Below are positions 51,793 to 60,609 of a stretch of 64,000 nucleotides of DNA, one piece after another. Numbering within the stretch: position 1 is the stretch's first letter; each line of letters opens with the position of its first letter. Origin of the DNA: an alpha proteobacterium AAP38 (GTDB lineage Bacteria; Pseudomonadota; Alphaproteobacteria; Azospirillales; Azospirillaceae); the NCBI GenBank assembly GCA_001296005.1, contig LJHR01000035.1:1-64000 (forward strand). Reading direction: 5' to 3'. A program made the translations under genes and the position numbers. Below the pieces are notes generated by a model. The model worked only from the letters and a program-made list of their open reading frames with translations, did no database searches and was not told the DNA's origin.

Positions 51793-51984
51793 TCAGCCGT
51801 TGGGCAGCGGCTCTGTGCGCGGCTTAGCCGGGCGAAGGTTCTGCTGATGTTGATGATAATAGGTCTGGATATCGGCGTTCAGGGCCTCTCTGCGGGCCGC
51901 ACTGTCGGAGCCTTCAGGAGCATTGCGCAGCCGTTGGTACTCTTGAACAGCATTCTCCAATTCATGATCGGTCCGGATGCCCAT
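51793..51984 (-). CDS. Small hypothetical protein (63 aa)
   Basis: ATG 51984 with AGGGAGGAG seven bases upstream gives a 63-residue soluble protein: MGIRTDHELENAVQEYQRLR, then a charged helix (DSAARREALNADIQTYYHQH) and a Pro-rich end. The ribosome site and helical pattern support a real gene, although no family is recognised. It follows the alpha/beta-hydrolase-OsmC gene by 67 bases on the same strand and may be co-transcribed. Confidence 0.6.
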   Translation of the reverse strand: MGIRTDHELENAVQEYQRLRNAPEGSDSAARREALNADIQTYYHQHQQNLRPAKPRTEPLPNG

Positions 51985-52051
51985 AACCCGCTCCTCCCTT
52001 CTCTGTCCGCTCAAACAACGGCAGCGAAGGAAGGAGGGTTCCCCGTGACCT

Positions 52052-53281
52052 TCAGGCCAGAAGGCTGTCAATGTTGGCCCGGCTGCGCAGGGTGCGGTGA
52101 ACGGGGCAATTGCCGGCGATTTCCAGCAGGCGTTGGCGCTGTGCCTCGTCCAGCTTGCCTTCCAGCGTGATGGTGCGGGTGAAATGATCGACCTTGCCGC
52201 CCGCATTCTCCGTCACCTCCCCCTCCTGCGGGTCGCGCTTTTCATGGCTGACGACAACGGAGACGCGGGTCAGGGGCAGGTTCTTGCGGTTGGCGTACAT
52301 GCGGATCGTCATGGAGGTGCAGGCACCCAGCGCGGCCTGCAGCAGCTCATAGGGGTTCGGGCCAAGACCCGTACCGCCCACATGCGTCGGTTCATCCGCG
52401 GTGAAGCGGATGCCCGCCGCCGTCACCAGATTATGGAAGGTGCTCTCTCCCGTCTCCGCGACGGTGACGGGGCCTTCATGTTCCGCCCCCACCGGCTTGG
52501 GCGCATTGGCGGCGTCCAGGCGCAGGGCACGGCGGGCCCAGCCATCGACCAGCCCGGCCACGAAAGCCGTATTGCGCTGATCGGCCACCAGATGCCCGGC
52601 CCCATCCAGCGCCACGAAGCTTTTCGGATGCTGGGCCAGCGCGATAATGCGGTCGGCCTCCGCCAACGGCACCACAGGGTCCTTGGGATCATGCAGGACC
52701 AGCAGCGGGCGGCCCAGACCGCTGATGACGGATGCCATGTCATGGCGCGCGACATCGGTCACGAAATCCGCCGTGATCGGCATTTCCCGGTCGCCGACAT
52801 TCAATTGCACCCGCCCGTCGCGCTGCATCTCCGCATCGCGGCCCGCGATCTTGGCCAGCAGGGTGTGCGGGCCGGACGGTGAATTGACGGTGACGACAGC
52901 CCCCACCGATGGCAGGTCCCGCGCCGCACGCATCACCGCCGTTCCACCCAGGCTGTGCCCGATCAGCAGGCGTGGGGCCGATATCTCCACCGTCAGCGCG
53001 GCAGCGGCGGACAGAAGGTCGGCGACATTGGTGGAGAAATTCGTCTCATCAAAGGCGCCGCCGCTGGCCCCCAGGCCTGTGAAATCAAAACGCAGAACGG
53101 CCCAGCCGCGTTCGGCCAGCCCCCGGCTGATTCGGGCCGAGGCGTGGTAATCCTTGTTGCAGGTAAAGCAGTGGGCAAAGATCGCGGTGGCCACCGGATG
53201 CCCGTCCGGCAGGTCGATCCGCCCCGAAAGCGTGGCCCCAGTCGAACCGGCGAAGTTGAAATCCTGCGTTACGCGCGCCAT
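52052..53281 (-). CDS. Alpha/beta-hydrolase fused to an OsmC-like domain
   Basis: A 409-residue fusion. Residues 1-250 are an alpha/beta hydrolase with nucleophile box IGHSLGG, a late acid HDPKDPVVP and catalytic-type His in [13 protein letters not shown]. Residues 275-409 are an OsmC/Ohr-like domain with a Cys in [15 protein letters not shown] and a second Cys in [14 protein letters not shown], the peroxidatic pair of this family. Such bifunctional proteins occur in Proteobacteria; a role in handling organic peroxides or esters is inferred. ATG 53281 starts the expected [15 protein letters not shown]. Confidence 0.9.
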   Translation of the reverse strand: MARVTQDFNFAGSTGATLSGRIDLPDGHPVATAIFAHCFTCNKDYHASARISRGLAERGWAVLRFDFTGLGASGGAFDETNFSTNVADLLSAAAALTVEISAPRLLIGHSLGGTAVMRAARDLPSVGAVVTVNSPSGPHTLLAKIAGRDAEMQRDGRVQLNVGDREMPITADFVTDVARHDMASVISGLGRPLLVLHDPKDPVVPLAEADRIIALAQHPKSFVALDGAGHLVADQRNTAFVAGLVDGWARRALRLDAANAPKPVGAEHEGPVTVAETGESTFHNLVTAAGIRFTADEPTHVGGTGLGPNPYELLQAALGACTSMTIRMYANRKNLPLTRVSVVVSHEKRDPQEGEVTENAGGKVDHFTRTITLEGKLDEAQRQRLLEIAGNCPVHRTLRSRANIDSLLA

Positions 53282-53381
53282 CGTGGCCCCCGTCTGCCCT
53301 TGGCAAGTTAACCTGTACGGCCCCTAAGCTGGACCGGGGTCATGGGCCGGCGCAAGTGATTTGCCAACCGATGGATCCTTC

Positions 53382-54026
53382 ATGACCCGCCTTCCCATCC
53401 ACCCACCCCTGCCCGGCTTGGAAAGCCCTACCAGGGTGGAGGTAACCGAAAACGATTTCCGGCATGACGGCTTCATGAAATTTTCTGTCATGAAACTACG
53501 TCATGAACGGTTCGCGGGCGGCATGACACCGACGATTGACCGTGATGTGTGCTATCGCGGGCATGCGGTTACCATTCTCCTGTACGATCCAAAGGCCGAC
53601 GTTCTGGTCATGGTCGAACAGTTCCGCATCGGTGCCTTTGCGGCCGGCGTAACCCCATGGGTTCTGGAATTTGTCGCCGGTATGGTTAAACCAGACGAAG
53701 ACCCCGCTGACGTGGCCATCAGAGAGGCTGGGGAAGAGGCCGGGTGTGTTCCTTATAATGTCCGGCTGATCTACTCCATGATGCCAAGTCCCGGCGGCAG
53801 CACAGAGATCGTGGAGATCTTCGCGGGCCTTGTGGACAGCACGGGCATTGGCGGCATCCATGGGGTGGAGGAGGAGGTGGAGGATATCCGCGTCCATCTG
53901 GTTCCCGCCGAGAAGGCGATTGCCCTGATGGATGAGAACCGGGTGCCCAGCGGTTTCACCCTTCTGGGCCTGTCCTGGTTCGCACGCCACCGCGAGGCGC
54001 TGCGACGTGAGGCAGGTGTGGTTTAA
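53382..54026 (+). CDS. nudF: NUDIX hydrolase, ADP-ribose pyrophosphatase type
   Basis: A 214-residue protein with the full NUDIX box (GMVKPDEDPADVAIREAGEE, then AGC). The strand before it (MVEQFRIGAFAAGVTPWVLE) and the Pro-rich late helix region (MMPSPGGSTEIVEIFAGLVD) match the ADP-ribose pyrophosphatase subfamily (NudF, about 210 residues). It hydrolyses ADP-ribose to AMP and ribose 5-phosphate. ATG 53382 is preferred to a TTG seven codons upstream. It diverges from the hydrolase-OsmC gene. Confidence 0.92.
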   Translation: MTRLPIHPPLPGLESPTRVEVTENDFRHDGFMKFSVMKLRHERFAGGMTPTIDRDVCYRGHAVTILLYDPKADVLVMVEQFRIGAFAAGVTPWVLEFVAGMVKPDEDPADVAIREAGEEAGCVPYNVRLIYSMMPSPGGSTEIVEIFAGLVDSTGIGGIHGVEEEVEDIRVHLVPAEKAIALMDENRVPSGFTLLGLSWFARHREALRREAGVV

Positions 54027-54148
54027 GGAATTCTACACCCCGCATTGCAACAACCGATAATCTGCGGTGCGGAACCACCCCTGGTAATTCCGCAGCCCCA
54101 CCGCCATATTTGATCCCAAGTTTCACACATAAACCAAGGTTATTTACC

Positions 54149-55150
54149 GTGGACGTACGCACCGGATTCCTGGACAGCATCGGTCGCACCCCCCTGATCC
54201 GCCTGAAGGGCCCGTCGGACCTGACGGGTTGCGACATCTATGGCAAGGCCGAATTCCTGAACCCCGGCGGGTCGGTGAAGGACCGCGCCGCCCTGGCCAT
54301 CGTTCAGGACGCGATTGAGCGCGGGCAGCTGCGCCCCGGCGGCACCATTGTCGAAGGGACCGCTGGCAATACTGGCATCGGTCTGGCCTTGGTGGCCAAT
54401 GCCCTGGGCTTTCGCACCGTCATCGTGATGCCGGAAACACAGAGCCAGGAAAAGAAGGACATGCTGCGCCTGTGCGGGGCCGACCTGCGGCTGGTGCCTG
54501 CCGTGCCCTTCAAGGATCCGGGCAATTACGTGCATGTCTCCCGCCGCATTGCCGAGGAACTGGCCGCGACGGAGCCGAACGGCGCCATTTGGGCCAACCA
54601 GTTCGACAATCTGGCCAATCGTGAGGGCCATCGCCGCACCACAGGGCCGGAGATTTTCGACCAGCTGGGTGGTAAGATCGATGCCTTCACCTGCGCCACC
54701 GGCACTGGCGGCACGCTCGCCGGCATCGCGCTGGCGCTGAAGGAACGCAGGCCGGATGTGAAGATCGTGCTGGCCGACCCGATGGGATCCGCCCTGTTCT
54801 CCTGGAAGAAGACTGGCGAACTGAAGTCCGAGGGCAATTCCATCACCGAAGGCATCGGCCAGGGCCGAGTCACGGCCAATCTGGTCGATGCACCCATCGA
54901 CGATGCCGTTCAGGTGACGGATGAGGAAGCGCTGCCCATCGTTTTCGACCTTCTGAAAAACGAAGGTCTGGTGCTGGGCGGGTCCAGCGGCATCAATGTG
55001 GGTGCCGCTATCAAGGTCGCCAAGGCGATGGGGCCGGGCCACACAATCGTGACCATCCTGTGCGATGGCGGCTCACGCTATCAATCGAAGCTGTTCAATC
55101 CCGCCTTCCTGCGCGAAAAAGGATTGCCGGTGCCCAACTGGCTGGAATGA
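54149..55150 (+). CDS. cysK: Cysteine synthase A-type enzyme
   Basis: A 333-residue fold-type II PLP enzyme. The PLP-binding Lys is in NPGGSVKDRAALAIV, the phosphate-binding turn is EGTAGNTGIGLALVA, and the acetylserine loop is GTGGTLAGIALALKER. It makes cysteine from O-acetylserine and sulfide. GTG 54149 gives the family-type start VDVRTGFLDSIGRTPLIRLK and has AGGTTA upstream; an earlier in-frame TTG does not. It begins a group of sulfur-related genes (sseA, metC) on this strand, although these are not one operon. Confidence 0.95.
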   Translation: MDVRTGFLDSIGRTPLIRLKGPSDLTGCDIYGKAEFLNPGGSVKDRAALAIVQDAIERGQLRPGGTIVEGTAGNTGIGLALVANALGFRTVIVMPETQSQEKKDMLRLCGADLRLVPAVPFKDPGNYVHVSRRIAEELAATEPNGAIWANQFDNLANREGHRRTTGPEIFDQLGGKIDAFTCATGTGGTLAGIALALKERRPDVKIVLADPMGSALFSWKKTGELKSEGNSITEGIGQGRVTANLVDAPIDDAVQVTDEEALPIVFDLLKNEGLVLGGSSGINVGAAIKVAKAMGPGHTIVTILCDGGSRYQSKLFNPAFLREKGLPVPNWLE

Positions 55151-55235
55151 GTCTTCAATGCCCTCAGGCGCCGGGCGCCGCCATCCGGCGGCTTGGGCTG
55201 GCGCGTGCATAGGCACGCGGGCGCTTAACGCGCCA

Positions 55236-55272
55236 ACCGGTCTGCGATGAGCTATACTCATCGCAGACCGGT
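55236..55272. repeat. Perfect 16-bp inverted repeat between cysK and the AlaX gene
   Basis: ACCGGTCTGCGATGAG and its exact complement flank CTATA. It lacks a T-run. Two smaller GC-rich dyads precede it (55162-55185, 55202-55219), so the 142-bp gap is almost wholly palindromic. Confidence 0.85.
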
Positions 55273-55292
55273 AACAAACAAGGTGGATGCCC

Positions 55293-56021
55293 ATGACCCT
55301 GCTGTTCCGTGACGATCCGTACCAGGTTGAAGCCGAGGCGGTGGTGATGGCGGCGGGGCCGGAAGGCATCCTTCTGGACCGCACCCTGTTCTACCCCAAT
55401 GGCGGCGGGCAGCCGGGCGATACCGGCAGTCTGGCCTGGGATGGCGGCAGCGTCGCCATCATCGATGCGCGCAAGGCCGAGGCGCTGGTGGAACGTGGTG
55501 ATCAGGTTCTGCACATCCCGGCCCCCGATACGGCCCTGCCGCCGGTCGGCACGCTTGTGACGCAGAAGATCGACTGGGACCGCCGCCACCGCCATATGCG
55601 CATGCACACCACCCTGCATCTGCTGTGCGCCGTGGTGCCGGGGGCCGTGACGGGCGGACAGGTGGGGGCCGACCGGTCGCGCCTGGATTTTGATGTGCCG
55701 TCGGCCAGCCTGGACAAGGAACAGATTGAGACGGCGGTGAACGAACTGATCGCCGCCAACCACCCTGTCCGCGAACGCACCATCACCGATGCCGAACTGG
55801 AAGCCACGCCCGACCTTGTCCGCACCATGTCGGTGAAGCCGCCCACCGGGTCCGGCTCCGTTCGCCTGCTTCAGATCGGCACCGACGATGCCATCGTCGA
55901 CCTGCAGCCTTGCGGCGGTACCCATGTGGCGCGGACGGGTGAGATTGGCGGCATCACGATTGTAAAGATCGAGAACAAGGGCAAGCAGAACCGGCGCGTA
56001 CAGCTGGCGCTGCGGGACTGA
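55293..56021 (+). CDS. Alanyl-tRNA editing protein (AlaX-like)
   Basis: A 242-residue trans-editing factor: the paired zinc-binding motifs HTTLHLL (with an upstream RMHTTLHLLCAVVPGAVTGG) and PCGGTHVARTGEIGG are intact. Residues 33-55 (TLFYPNGGGQPGDTGSL) match the start of the AlaRS editing domain. It removes serine or glycine wrongly attached to tRNA-Ala. ATG 55293, seven bases behind AGGTGG, is preferred to ATG 55287. A DUF1801 gene starts 10 bases after the stop. Confidence 0.92.
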   Translation: MTLLFRDDPYQVEAEAVVMAAGPEGILLDRTLFYPNGGGQPGDTGSLAWDGGSVAIIDARKAEALVERGDQVLHIPAPDTALPPVGTLVTQKIDWDRRHRHMRMHTTLHLLCAVVPGAVTGGQVGADRSRLDFDVPSASLDKEQIETAVNELIAANHPVRERTITDAELEATPDLVRTMSVKPPTGSGSVRLLQIGTDDAIVDLQPCGGTHVARTGEIGGITIVKIENKGKQNRRVQLALRD

Positions 56022-56031
56022 GAGCCGCGCC

Positions 56032-56424
56032 ATGACCGAAGCACCCGACGCCGTCCGGCAGATCGACGCACGCATCGCCGAACTGGGCGGTTGGCGTGGT
56101 GAAACCCTTGCCCGCATGCGCGCCCTGATCCACGAGGCGCTGCCCGATGTAGTGGAAACGGTGAAATGGGGTGGCGTTCCGGTCTGGGAACGCCACGGCA
56201 TCATCTGCACCGGAGAGACCTACAAGGACAAGGTCAAGCTGACCTTTGCCAAGGGCGCGTCGGTGGAGGACCCGGCCAGGCTGTTCAATGCCAGCCTGGA
56301 TGGCAATGCCCGCCGCGCTCTGGACCTGTTCCGGGACAGCATGATTGATACAGACGCCTTCAAGGCCCTGATCCAGGCGGCAGCTTCATTGAACAAGCCG
56401 AAGACGCGCGCTACCAAGGGCTGA
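56032..56424 (+). CDS. DUF1801 family protein
   Basis: A 130-residue protein with the DUF1801 (YdhG-like) pattern: ARMRALIHEALPDVVETVKW, GVPVWERHGIICTGETYKDK, and VKLTFAKGASVEDPARLFNA. The family has a CyaY-like fold and is uncharacterised in biochemistry. It sits 10 bases after the AlaX gene, suggesting co-transcription. The C-terminus is Lys-rich (LNKPKTRATKG). Confidence 0.88.
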   Translation: MTEAPDAVRQIDARIAELGGWRGETLARMRALIHEALPDVVETVKWGGVPVWERHGIICTGETYKDKVKLTFAKGASVEDPARLFNASLDGNARRALDLFRDSMIDTDAFKALIQAAASLNKPKTRATKG

Positions 56425-56467
56425 ACAGATACTCGTTTGACATCACTACAGGATCGGAGAGCGTGCG

Positions 56468-57322
56468 ATGACGGACCCGTTGGTTTCCCCGCTTTGGCTG
56501 GAAACGGAACTGCGCAATCCGAAGCTCCGCCTTCTGGATGCGTCCTGGCACATGCCGGCGGCCCAGCGCGACCCGAAGGCGGAATGCGTGACCAAGCGTA
56601 TCCCCGGTGCGCAGTTCTTCGACATTGACGGCATCTCCGATCCCAGCAGCCCCTTGCCCCACATGCTGCCCACCCCGGAAAGCTTCAAGGCATCGGTGGA
56701 GGCGCTGGGCGTTGGTTCCGACAGCATCATTGTCGTCTATGACGTGACGGGCCTGTCCAGTGCCGCACGCGCCTGGTGGATGTTCCGCGTCTTTGGCCAT
56801 GACAATGTTTTTGTGCTGGATGGCGGCCTGCCGGGCTGGGTCAATATCGGCGGCCCGGTGGAAACGGGACCGCTGGCGCCCCCTGCGCAGGGCCAGTTCA
56901 CCCCGCATTACCGCGCCCATCTGGTGCGGTCGGTGGAGGATATGCGGGCCAATCTGGAAAACGGTGCCGAACAGGTTCTGGACGCCCGCGCCGCCGGCCG
57001 GTTTGAAGGGACCGCGCCGGAACCGCGCGCCGGCCTGCGTGGCGGCCATATCCCCGGAGCCCGCAACCTGCCCTTCGGCGACATACTGGACCCGGAAACC
57101 AAGCTGATGCTGACGGGCGATGCCCTGGGCGATCGTTTCTCCCGGGCCGGCATCGACCTGTCCAGGCCCATCACCACGTCTTGCGGCAGCGGCGTCACGG
57201 CAGCGGTCCTGACGCTGGGCCTCTACCGTCTGGGCGTGGATAATGTGGCGCTCTATGACGGGTCGTGGACCGAATGGGGCGGACGTGATGATCTGCCGGT
57301 GGCAACCGGCCCTGCGGCATGA
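56468..57322 (+). CDS. sseA: 3-mercaptopyruvate sulfurtransferase (tandem rhodanese)
   Basis: A 284-residue protein with two rhodanese domains. The first is inactive (residues 1-140; LLDASWHMPAAQRDPKAECV), the second bears the active Cys in TTSCGSGVTAAVLTLGL. The GSGVT loop is the mercaptopyruvate sulfurtransferase type rather than the thiosulfate type. It moves sulfur from 3-mercaptopyruvate to thiols or cyanide. The length is normal. Context with cysK and metC supports a role in sulfur metabolism. Confidence 0.94.
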   Translation: MTDPLVSPLWLETELRNPKLRLLDASWHMPAAQRDPKAECVTKRIPGAQFFDIDGISDPSSPLPHMLPTPESFKASVEALGVGSDSIIVVYDVTGLSSAARAWWMFRVFGHDNVFVLDGGLPGWVNIGGPVETGPLAPPAQGQFTPHYRAHLVRSVEDMRANLENGAEQVLDARAAGRFEGTAPEPRAGLRGGHIPGARNLPFGDILDPETKLMLTGDALGDRFSRAGIDLSRPITTSCGSGVTAAVLTLGLYRLGVDNVALYDGSWTEWGGRDDLPVATGPAA

Positions 57323-57325
57323 GCT

Positions 57326-57358
57326 GTCAACCCCTTGAAGCGTAAGGGGAGGATTGAC
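57326..57358. other. Dyad between sseA and the GNAT gene (CCCCTT-N7-AAGGGG)
   Basis: CCCCTT-GAAGCGT-AAGGGG (57331-57349) is flanked by GTCAA and TTGAC, which also pair. It could be a terminator stem of sseA, but no T-run follows. The seven-base spacing also resembles MerR-family operators. Confidence 0.45.
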
Positions 57359-57420
57359 GGACGCGGGGTCGATCAGCGCATCACAGGCGTTATTGTGGGC
57401 TGATTAAAGGAGAAGCAGGC

Positions 57421-58047
57421 ATGAGCGACAGCCTCCCCACCCCGCCGCCGGGCCATATCAAGGTCACGGTGACCTATCTGGAGATGACGACGAAGCCGAT
57501 GCGCCGGCAACGGCCGCATCCGCACGGTCTGTCGCTGTTGCGGGCGGAGAACTGCACCTTCTCCTTCTACCGCTATCTCTATGACACGGTGGGAGAAGAG
57601 TGGCTGTGGTGGTTCCGCCGCGCCATGCCGGCGGACGAGCTGCGTGCCATCCTGGCCGATAAGCGGGTGGAAATCTATGTCGCCTATATCAGCGGCGTTC
57701 CCGCCGGATATGTTGAATTGAGCCGCACCAATCCGGGTGCGTGCGATATCCAGTATCTGGGCCTGATCCCCGAATTCATCGGCAAGGGCATCGGTCCCTG
57801 GCTGCTGGATTGGGCGATTGAGGCGGCATGGAACGGGGCCGGGGTGAAGAAGGTGACCGTCAACACCTGCGACCTGGACCATCCGCGCGCCCTGATGACC
57901 TATCAGAAGGCGGGTTTCCGCCCCGTGGGCCAGGAAGTGCGCTTCGATCCCGATCCACGTCTGGCGGGTCTGATCCCGCTGACCGCCGGTTCCCACATCC
58001 CCCTGCCCAACCAGAAGCTGCCCCCGTCAGAGGCCACGCCCGCATGA
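57421..58047 (+). CDS. GNAT-family N-acetyltransferase
   Basis: A 208-residue protein with a GNAT core: the acetyl-CoA loop Y-L-G-L-I-P-E-F-I-G-K-G-I-G around residues 115-130 (QYLGLIPEFIGKGIGPWLLD), and the later strand TVNTCDLDHPRALMTYQKAG. The N-terminal 45 residues are family-specific and basic (MTTKPMRRQRPHPHGLSLLR). ATG 57421 follows AAGGAG. The stop codon overlaps the metC start (ATGA), so the two are translationally coupled. The acetyl acceptor is unknown. Confidence 0.9.
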   Translation: MSDSLPTPPPGHIKVTVTYLEMTTKPMRRQRPHPHGLSLLRAENCTFSFYRYLYDTVGEEWLWWFRRAMPADELRAILADKRVEIYVAYISGVPAGYVELSRTNPGACDIQYLGLIPEFIGKGIGPWLLDWAIEAAWNGAGVKKVTVNTCDLDHPRALMTYQKAGFRPVGQEVRFDPDPRLAGLIPLTAGSHIPLPNQKLPPSEATPA

Positions 58048-59246
58048 GCACGCATGACCGCGACCGGCCGTTCGCCGAGAATACCCGTCTGATCCATGCG
58101 GGCCGCGCACCGGAGAAGTTTGGCGGGGCTGTGAATATCCCGCCCTTCCGCGCCTCCACGGTGCTGTTCCCGACCCTGGCGGAGTTGGACGCCTATGACC
58201 CGGCCCATCGCACCGTGCGCTATGGCCGCACGGGCAACCCGTCCAGCCATGCCTTCGAAGCAGCGATGACGGAGCTGGAGGAAGGCCACGCCGCCGTCTC
58301 TTATGCATCGGGCCTGCAGGCCATCACCAGCAGCCTTTTGGCCTTCACCCGACAGGGCGATCATGTGCTGATTGCCGATACCGCCTATGCCCCGACACGC
58401 AACTTCGCGAACGGCATCCTGTCGCGTTCCGGCGTGACGGTGGAATATTTCGATCCCGGCATCGGCGCTGGCATCACGGGGCTGCTGCGCCCTGCGACCA
58501 GGGTCGTGTTCCTGGAATCGCCGGGATCGCTGACCTTCGAGGTACAGGACGTGCCGGCCATCAGCACCGCCGTCACCGCCGCCAATGCCGACATCGTGGT
58601 GATGATCGACAATACTTGGGCGGCGGGCCTGCTGTTCAAGCCGCTGAAACAGGGCGTTCATGTCTCTATCCAGTCGGCGACCAAATATGTGGGCGGGCAT
58701 TCCGATGCCAGCCTGGGGGTCGCGGTCTGTGCGCGGCAGGATCATTGGCTGCGGTTGAAGAAGACGGCGGTGGAACTGGGCGCTTGCGCCTCCGCCGATG
58801 AGCTTTTCCTGGGGCTGCGTGGCCTGCGCAGCCTGCCCGTGCGCATGCGCCGCCACCATGAGTCCGGCCTGAAGGTGGCCCGTTGGCTGGAAACACGGGC
58901 GGAGGTGACGCGGGTGCGTCATCCAGCATTGCCCGCCTGCCCCGGCCACGACCTGTGGAAGCGCGACTTTACGGGCGCCTGCGGCCTGTTCGCCTTTGAA
59001 ATGGCCCCCACCCCGCGCAAGGCGATGGCCGCCATGGTCGATGGCATGGCGCATTTCGGCATGGGCTATAGCTGGGGCGGCTTTGAAAGCCTGATCCTGC
59101 CCTCAAACCCAACCTCCATCCGCACCGCCGTCTCCTGGACGGGCGGGGAACTGATCCGGCTGCATATCGGGCTGGAGGATGTGGATGATCTTATCGCCGA
59201 TCTGGAGGCGGGCTTCGCCCGCCTGAAGACGGCGCTGGAGGCATGA
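58044..59246 (+). CDS. metC: Cystathionine beta-lyase
   Basis: A 400-residue fold-type I PLP enzyme, the Lys in SATKYVGGHSDASLG binding PLP and the pocket residues in TVRYGRTGNPSSHAFEAAMT and VSYASGLQAITSS. It splits cystathionine to homocysteine, pyruvate and ammonia in methionine synthesis. The proteobacterial MetC pattern (LIHAGRAPEKFGGAVNIPPF) fits, but cystathionine gamma-lyase activity cannot be excluded. It overlaps both neighbours by four bases, so GNAT, metC and hisI form an operon. Confidence 0.92.
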   Translation: MSTHDRDRPFAENTRLIHAGRAPEKFGGAVNIPPFRASTVLFPTLAELDAYDPAHRTVRYGRTGNPSSHAFEAAMTELEEGHAAVSYASGLQAITSSLLAFTRQGDHVLIADTAYAPTRNFANGILSRSGVTVEYFDPGIGAGITGLLRPATRVVFLESPGSLTFEVQDVPAISTAVTAANADIVVMIDNTWAAGLLFKPLKQGVHVSIQSATKYVGGHSDASLGVAVCARQDHWLRLKKTAVELGACASADELFLGLRGLRSLPVRMRRHHESGLKVARWLETRAEVTRVRHPALPACPGHDLWKRDFTGACGLFAFEMAPTPRKAMAAMVDGMAHFGMGYSWGGFESLILPSNPTSIRTAVSWTGGELIRLHIGLEDVDDLIADLEAGFARLKTALEA

Positions 59247-59680
59247 TGAGCACCTTCCCCTTGCCCGATGCCAGCATCGAGGCCGCGATTGCCGCCGTAA
59301 AGTTCGATACTGACGGCCTGGTCCCTGCCATCGCTCAGCAGCATGACAGCGGCGAGGTGCTGATGATGGCCTGGATGAACCGCGACAGCATCGCGGAGAC
59401 CCTGCGCACGGGCCGCGTTTGCTATTGGTCCCGCTCGCGCCAGAACTTCTGGCGCAAGGGCGAAAGCTCCGGCCAGGTGCAGATGCTAATCGAATGGCGG
59501 GTTGATTGCGATGGCGATACCATCCTGCTGCGTGTCGATCAGCAGGGCCCCGCCTGTCACACGGGCCGGCGTTCCTGTTTCTACCGCCGCGCCGACGCCG
59601 ATGGCCTGACCATTACCGACCCGCTGCTGCTGTCACCGGAGGCGCTTTACGGGAACAAGGGCCAGACACCCGGCTTTTGA
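59243..59680 (+). CDS. hisI: Phosphoribosyl-AMP cyclohydrolase
   Basis: A 145-residue single-domain HisI: the zinc and substrate sites lie in VCYWSRSRQNFWRKGESSGQ, WRVDCDGDTILLRVDQQGPA and CHTGRRSCFYRR, and the Cys set is complete. It opens the imidazole ring of phosphoribosyl-AMP in histidine synthesis; no HisE domain is fused. It overlaps metC by four bases; ATG 59243 and 59246 are both possible. Its position outside a his operon is notable but common in alphaproteobacteria. Confidence 0.95.
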   Translation: MMSTFPLPDASIEAAIAAVKFDTDGLVPAIAQQHDSGEVLMMAWMNRDSIAETLRTGRVCYWSRSRQNFWRKGESSGQVQMLIEWRVDCDGDTILLRVDQQGPACHTGRRSCFYRRADADGLTITDPLLLSPEALYGNKGQTPGF

Positions 59681-59786
59681 ATACCAACGCTGCGCGCACC
59701 ATCCAAAAGTTCATAGGTTCCAGGCTGGGCCATGCGATTGGATCAGCGTAAGGTGACAGCTTGATGTTGCTACCGGACGTTGCCCC

Positions 59787-60158
59787 ATGAAGGAACTACG
59801 CTGCATTCTGTTCACCGACCGCGAGGTTCTCGTGGCCGTGCTGGATCGCAAGCGCCGTCTCAAGGAAGAGCTGCCGCTGGGCCAGATCAGCGGGCTTCGG
59901 ATGGATAGCGGTGATGAGGGCGTCACCTGCACCTTGAGTTATGACCAGGGCCGCGAAACCGTTACGGTTCCGGAGAACGAGCTGCAGGCCGCCTTGATCG
60001 CCCATTGCATGGCCCGCAAGGTGCCGCTGCCGGTGGATGCGGAAAAGAATGTCCACCTGATCCGTGGCCGCGCCACGTTGATGATCACCATGAATTTCAA
60101 CAAGGCGGCCCGGCTGGTCCATGTCGCCGCGGCAGAGAAGCGTGGCCTGCCCAACTGA
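59787..60158 (+). CDS. Conserved hypothetical protein (123 aa), paralogue of the 35641 gene
   Basis: A 123-residue protein that starts MKELRCILFTDREVLVAVLD. The second half parallels the 35641-35991 protein (see there). A Lys/Arg-rich centre (RKRRLKEELPLGQI) suggests nucleic acid or polyanion contact, but no family can be named. It lies between hisI and a convergent small membrane gene, with its own promoter presumably in the 106-bp gap. Confidence 0.7.
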   Translation: MKELRCILFTDREVLVAVLDRKRRLKEELPLGQISGLRMDSGDEGVTCTLSYDQGRETVTVPENELQAALIAHCMARKVPLPVDAEKNVHLIRGRATLMITMNFNKAARLVHVAAAEKRGLPN

Positions 60159-60182
60159 CGGGCGGCCTACCACAGCAAGCGG

Positions 60183-60440
60183 TCAATCGACGCTGCGGTT
60201 ATCGGGCCGGCGGCGGCGGCGCAGTTCCAGCACCAGACCGATCAAGGCCAGCGGCACCACGATGATGGCGCCTTGCTTCACATAGGGCCAAGCCCAGTCC
60301 GCAAAGCCAAGCACCCAGGCCGGCAGATGGCCCAACAGGTGCCAAAGCCAGCCAATAAGCTCGGCTGGCGTCCAGCCAAGCCAGGCCAGCACCAACCCCA
60401 CCACCAATGACCAGATCAGGATGCGGATCACAAAGCGCAT
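60183..60440 (-). CDS. Small membrane protein (85 aa, DUF6460-like)
   Basis: The 85-residue protein has two Trp-rich hydrophobic helices (IRILIWSLVVGLVLAWLGW and IVVPLALIGLVLELRRRRRP). The basic C-terminus implies a cytoplasmic end. It may belong to a small alphaproteobacterial membrane family (DUF6460, from recollection). It is read away from flagellin, and no role can be given. Confidence 0.6.
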   Translation of the reverse strand: MRFVIRILIWSLVVGLVLAWLGWTPAELIGWLWHLLGHLPAWVLGFADWAWPYVKQGAIIVVPLALIGLVLELRRRRRPDNRSVD

Positions 60441-60551
60441 GTGATCGGCTGTACCCTATTGCCTTGCGTCGGGCAATGAGAGATTGGCGTTGCATTAATC
60501 CAAGGAATTTACCTTAAATTCTTTTGTATTATTCCTTGATCTTTGCATCGC

Positions 60552-60586
60552 AAAAAGAAAGGGCGGCGACCCTGCGGTCGCCGCCC
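60552..60586 (-). terminator. Rho-independent terminator of flagellin
   Basis: GGGCGGCGACC/GGTCGCCGCCC, 11 bp, with a four-base loop, followed on the minus strand by TTTCTTTTT. It lies 24 bases after the flagellin stop. Confidence 0.93.
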
Positions 60587-60609
60587 CATTTTCACTCCAA
60601 CCCGGCCTC

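Noticed and set aside
51985-52206. N-terminal extension of the 63-residue gene in the same frame
   Set aside because: The strong ribosome site at ATG 51984 and overlap of the extension with the OsmC gene favour the short form.
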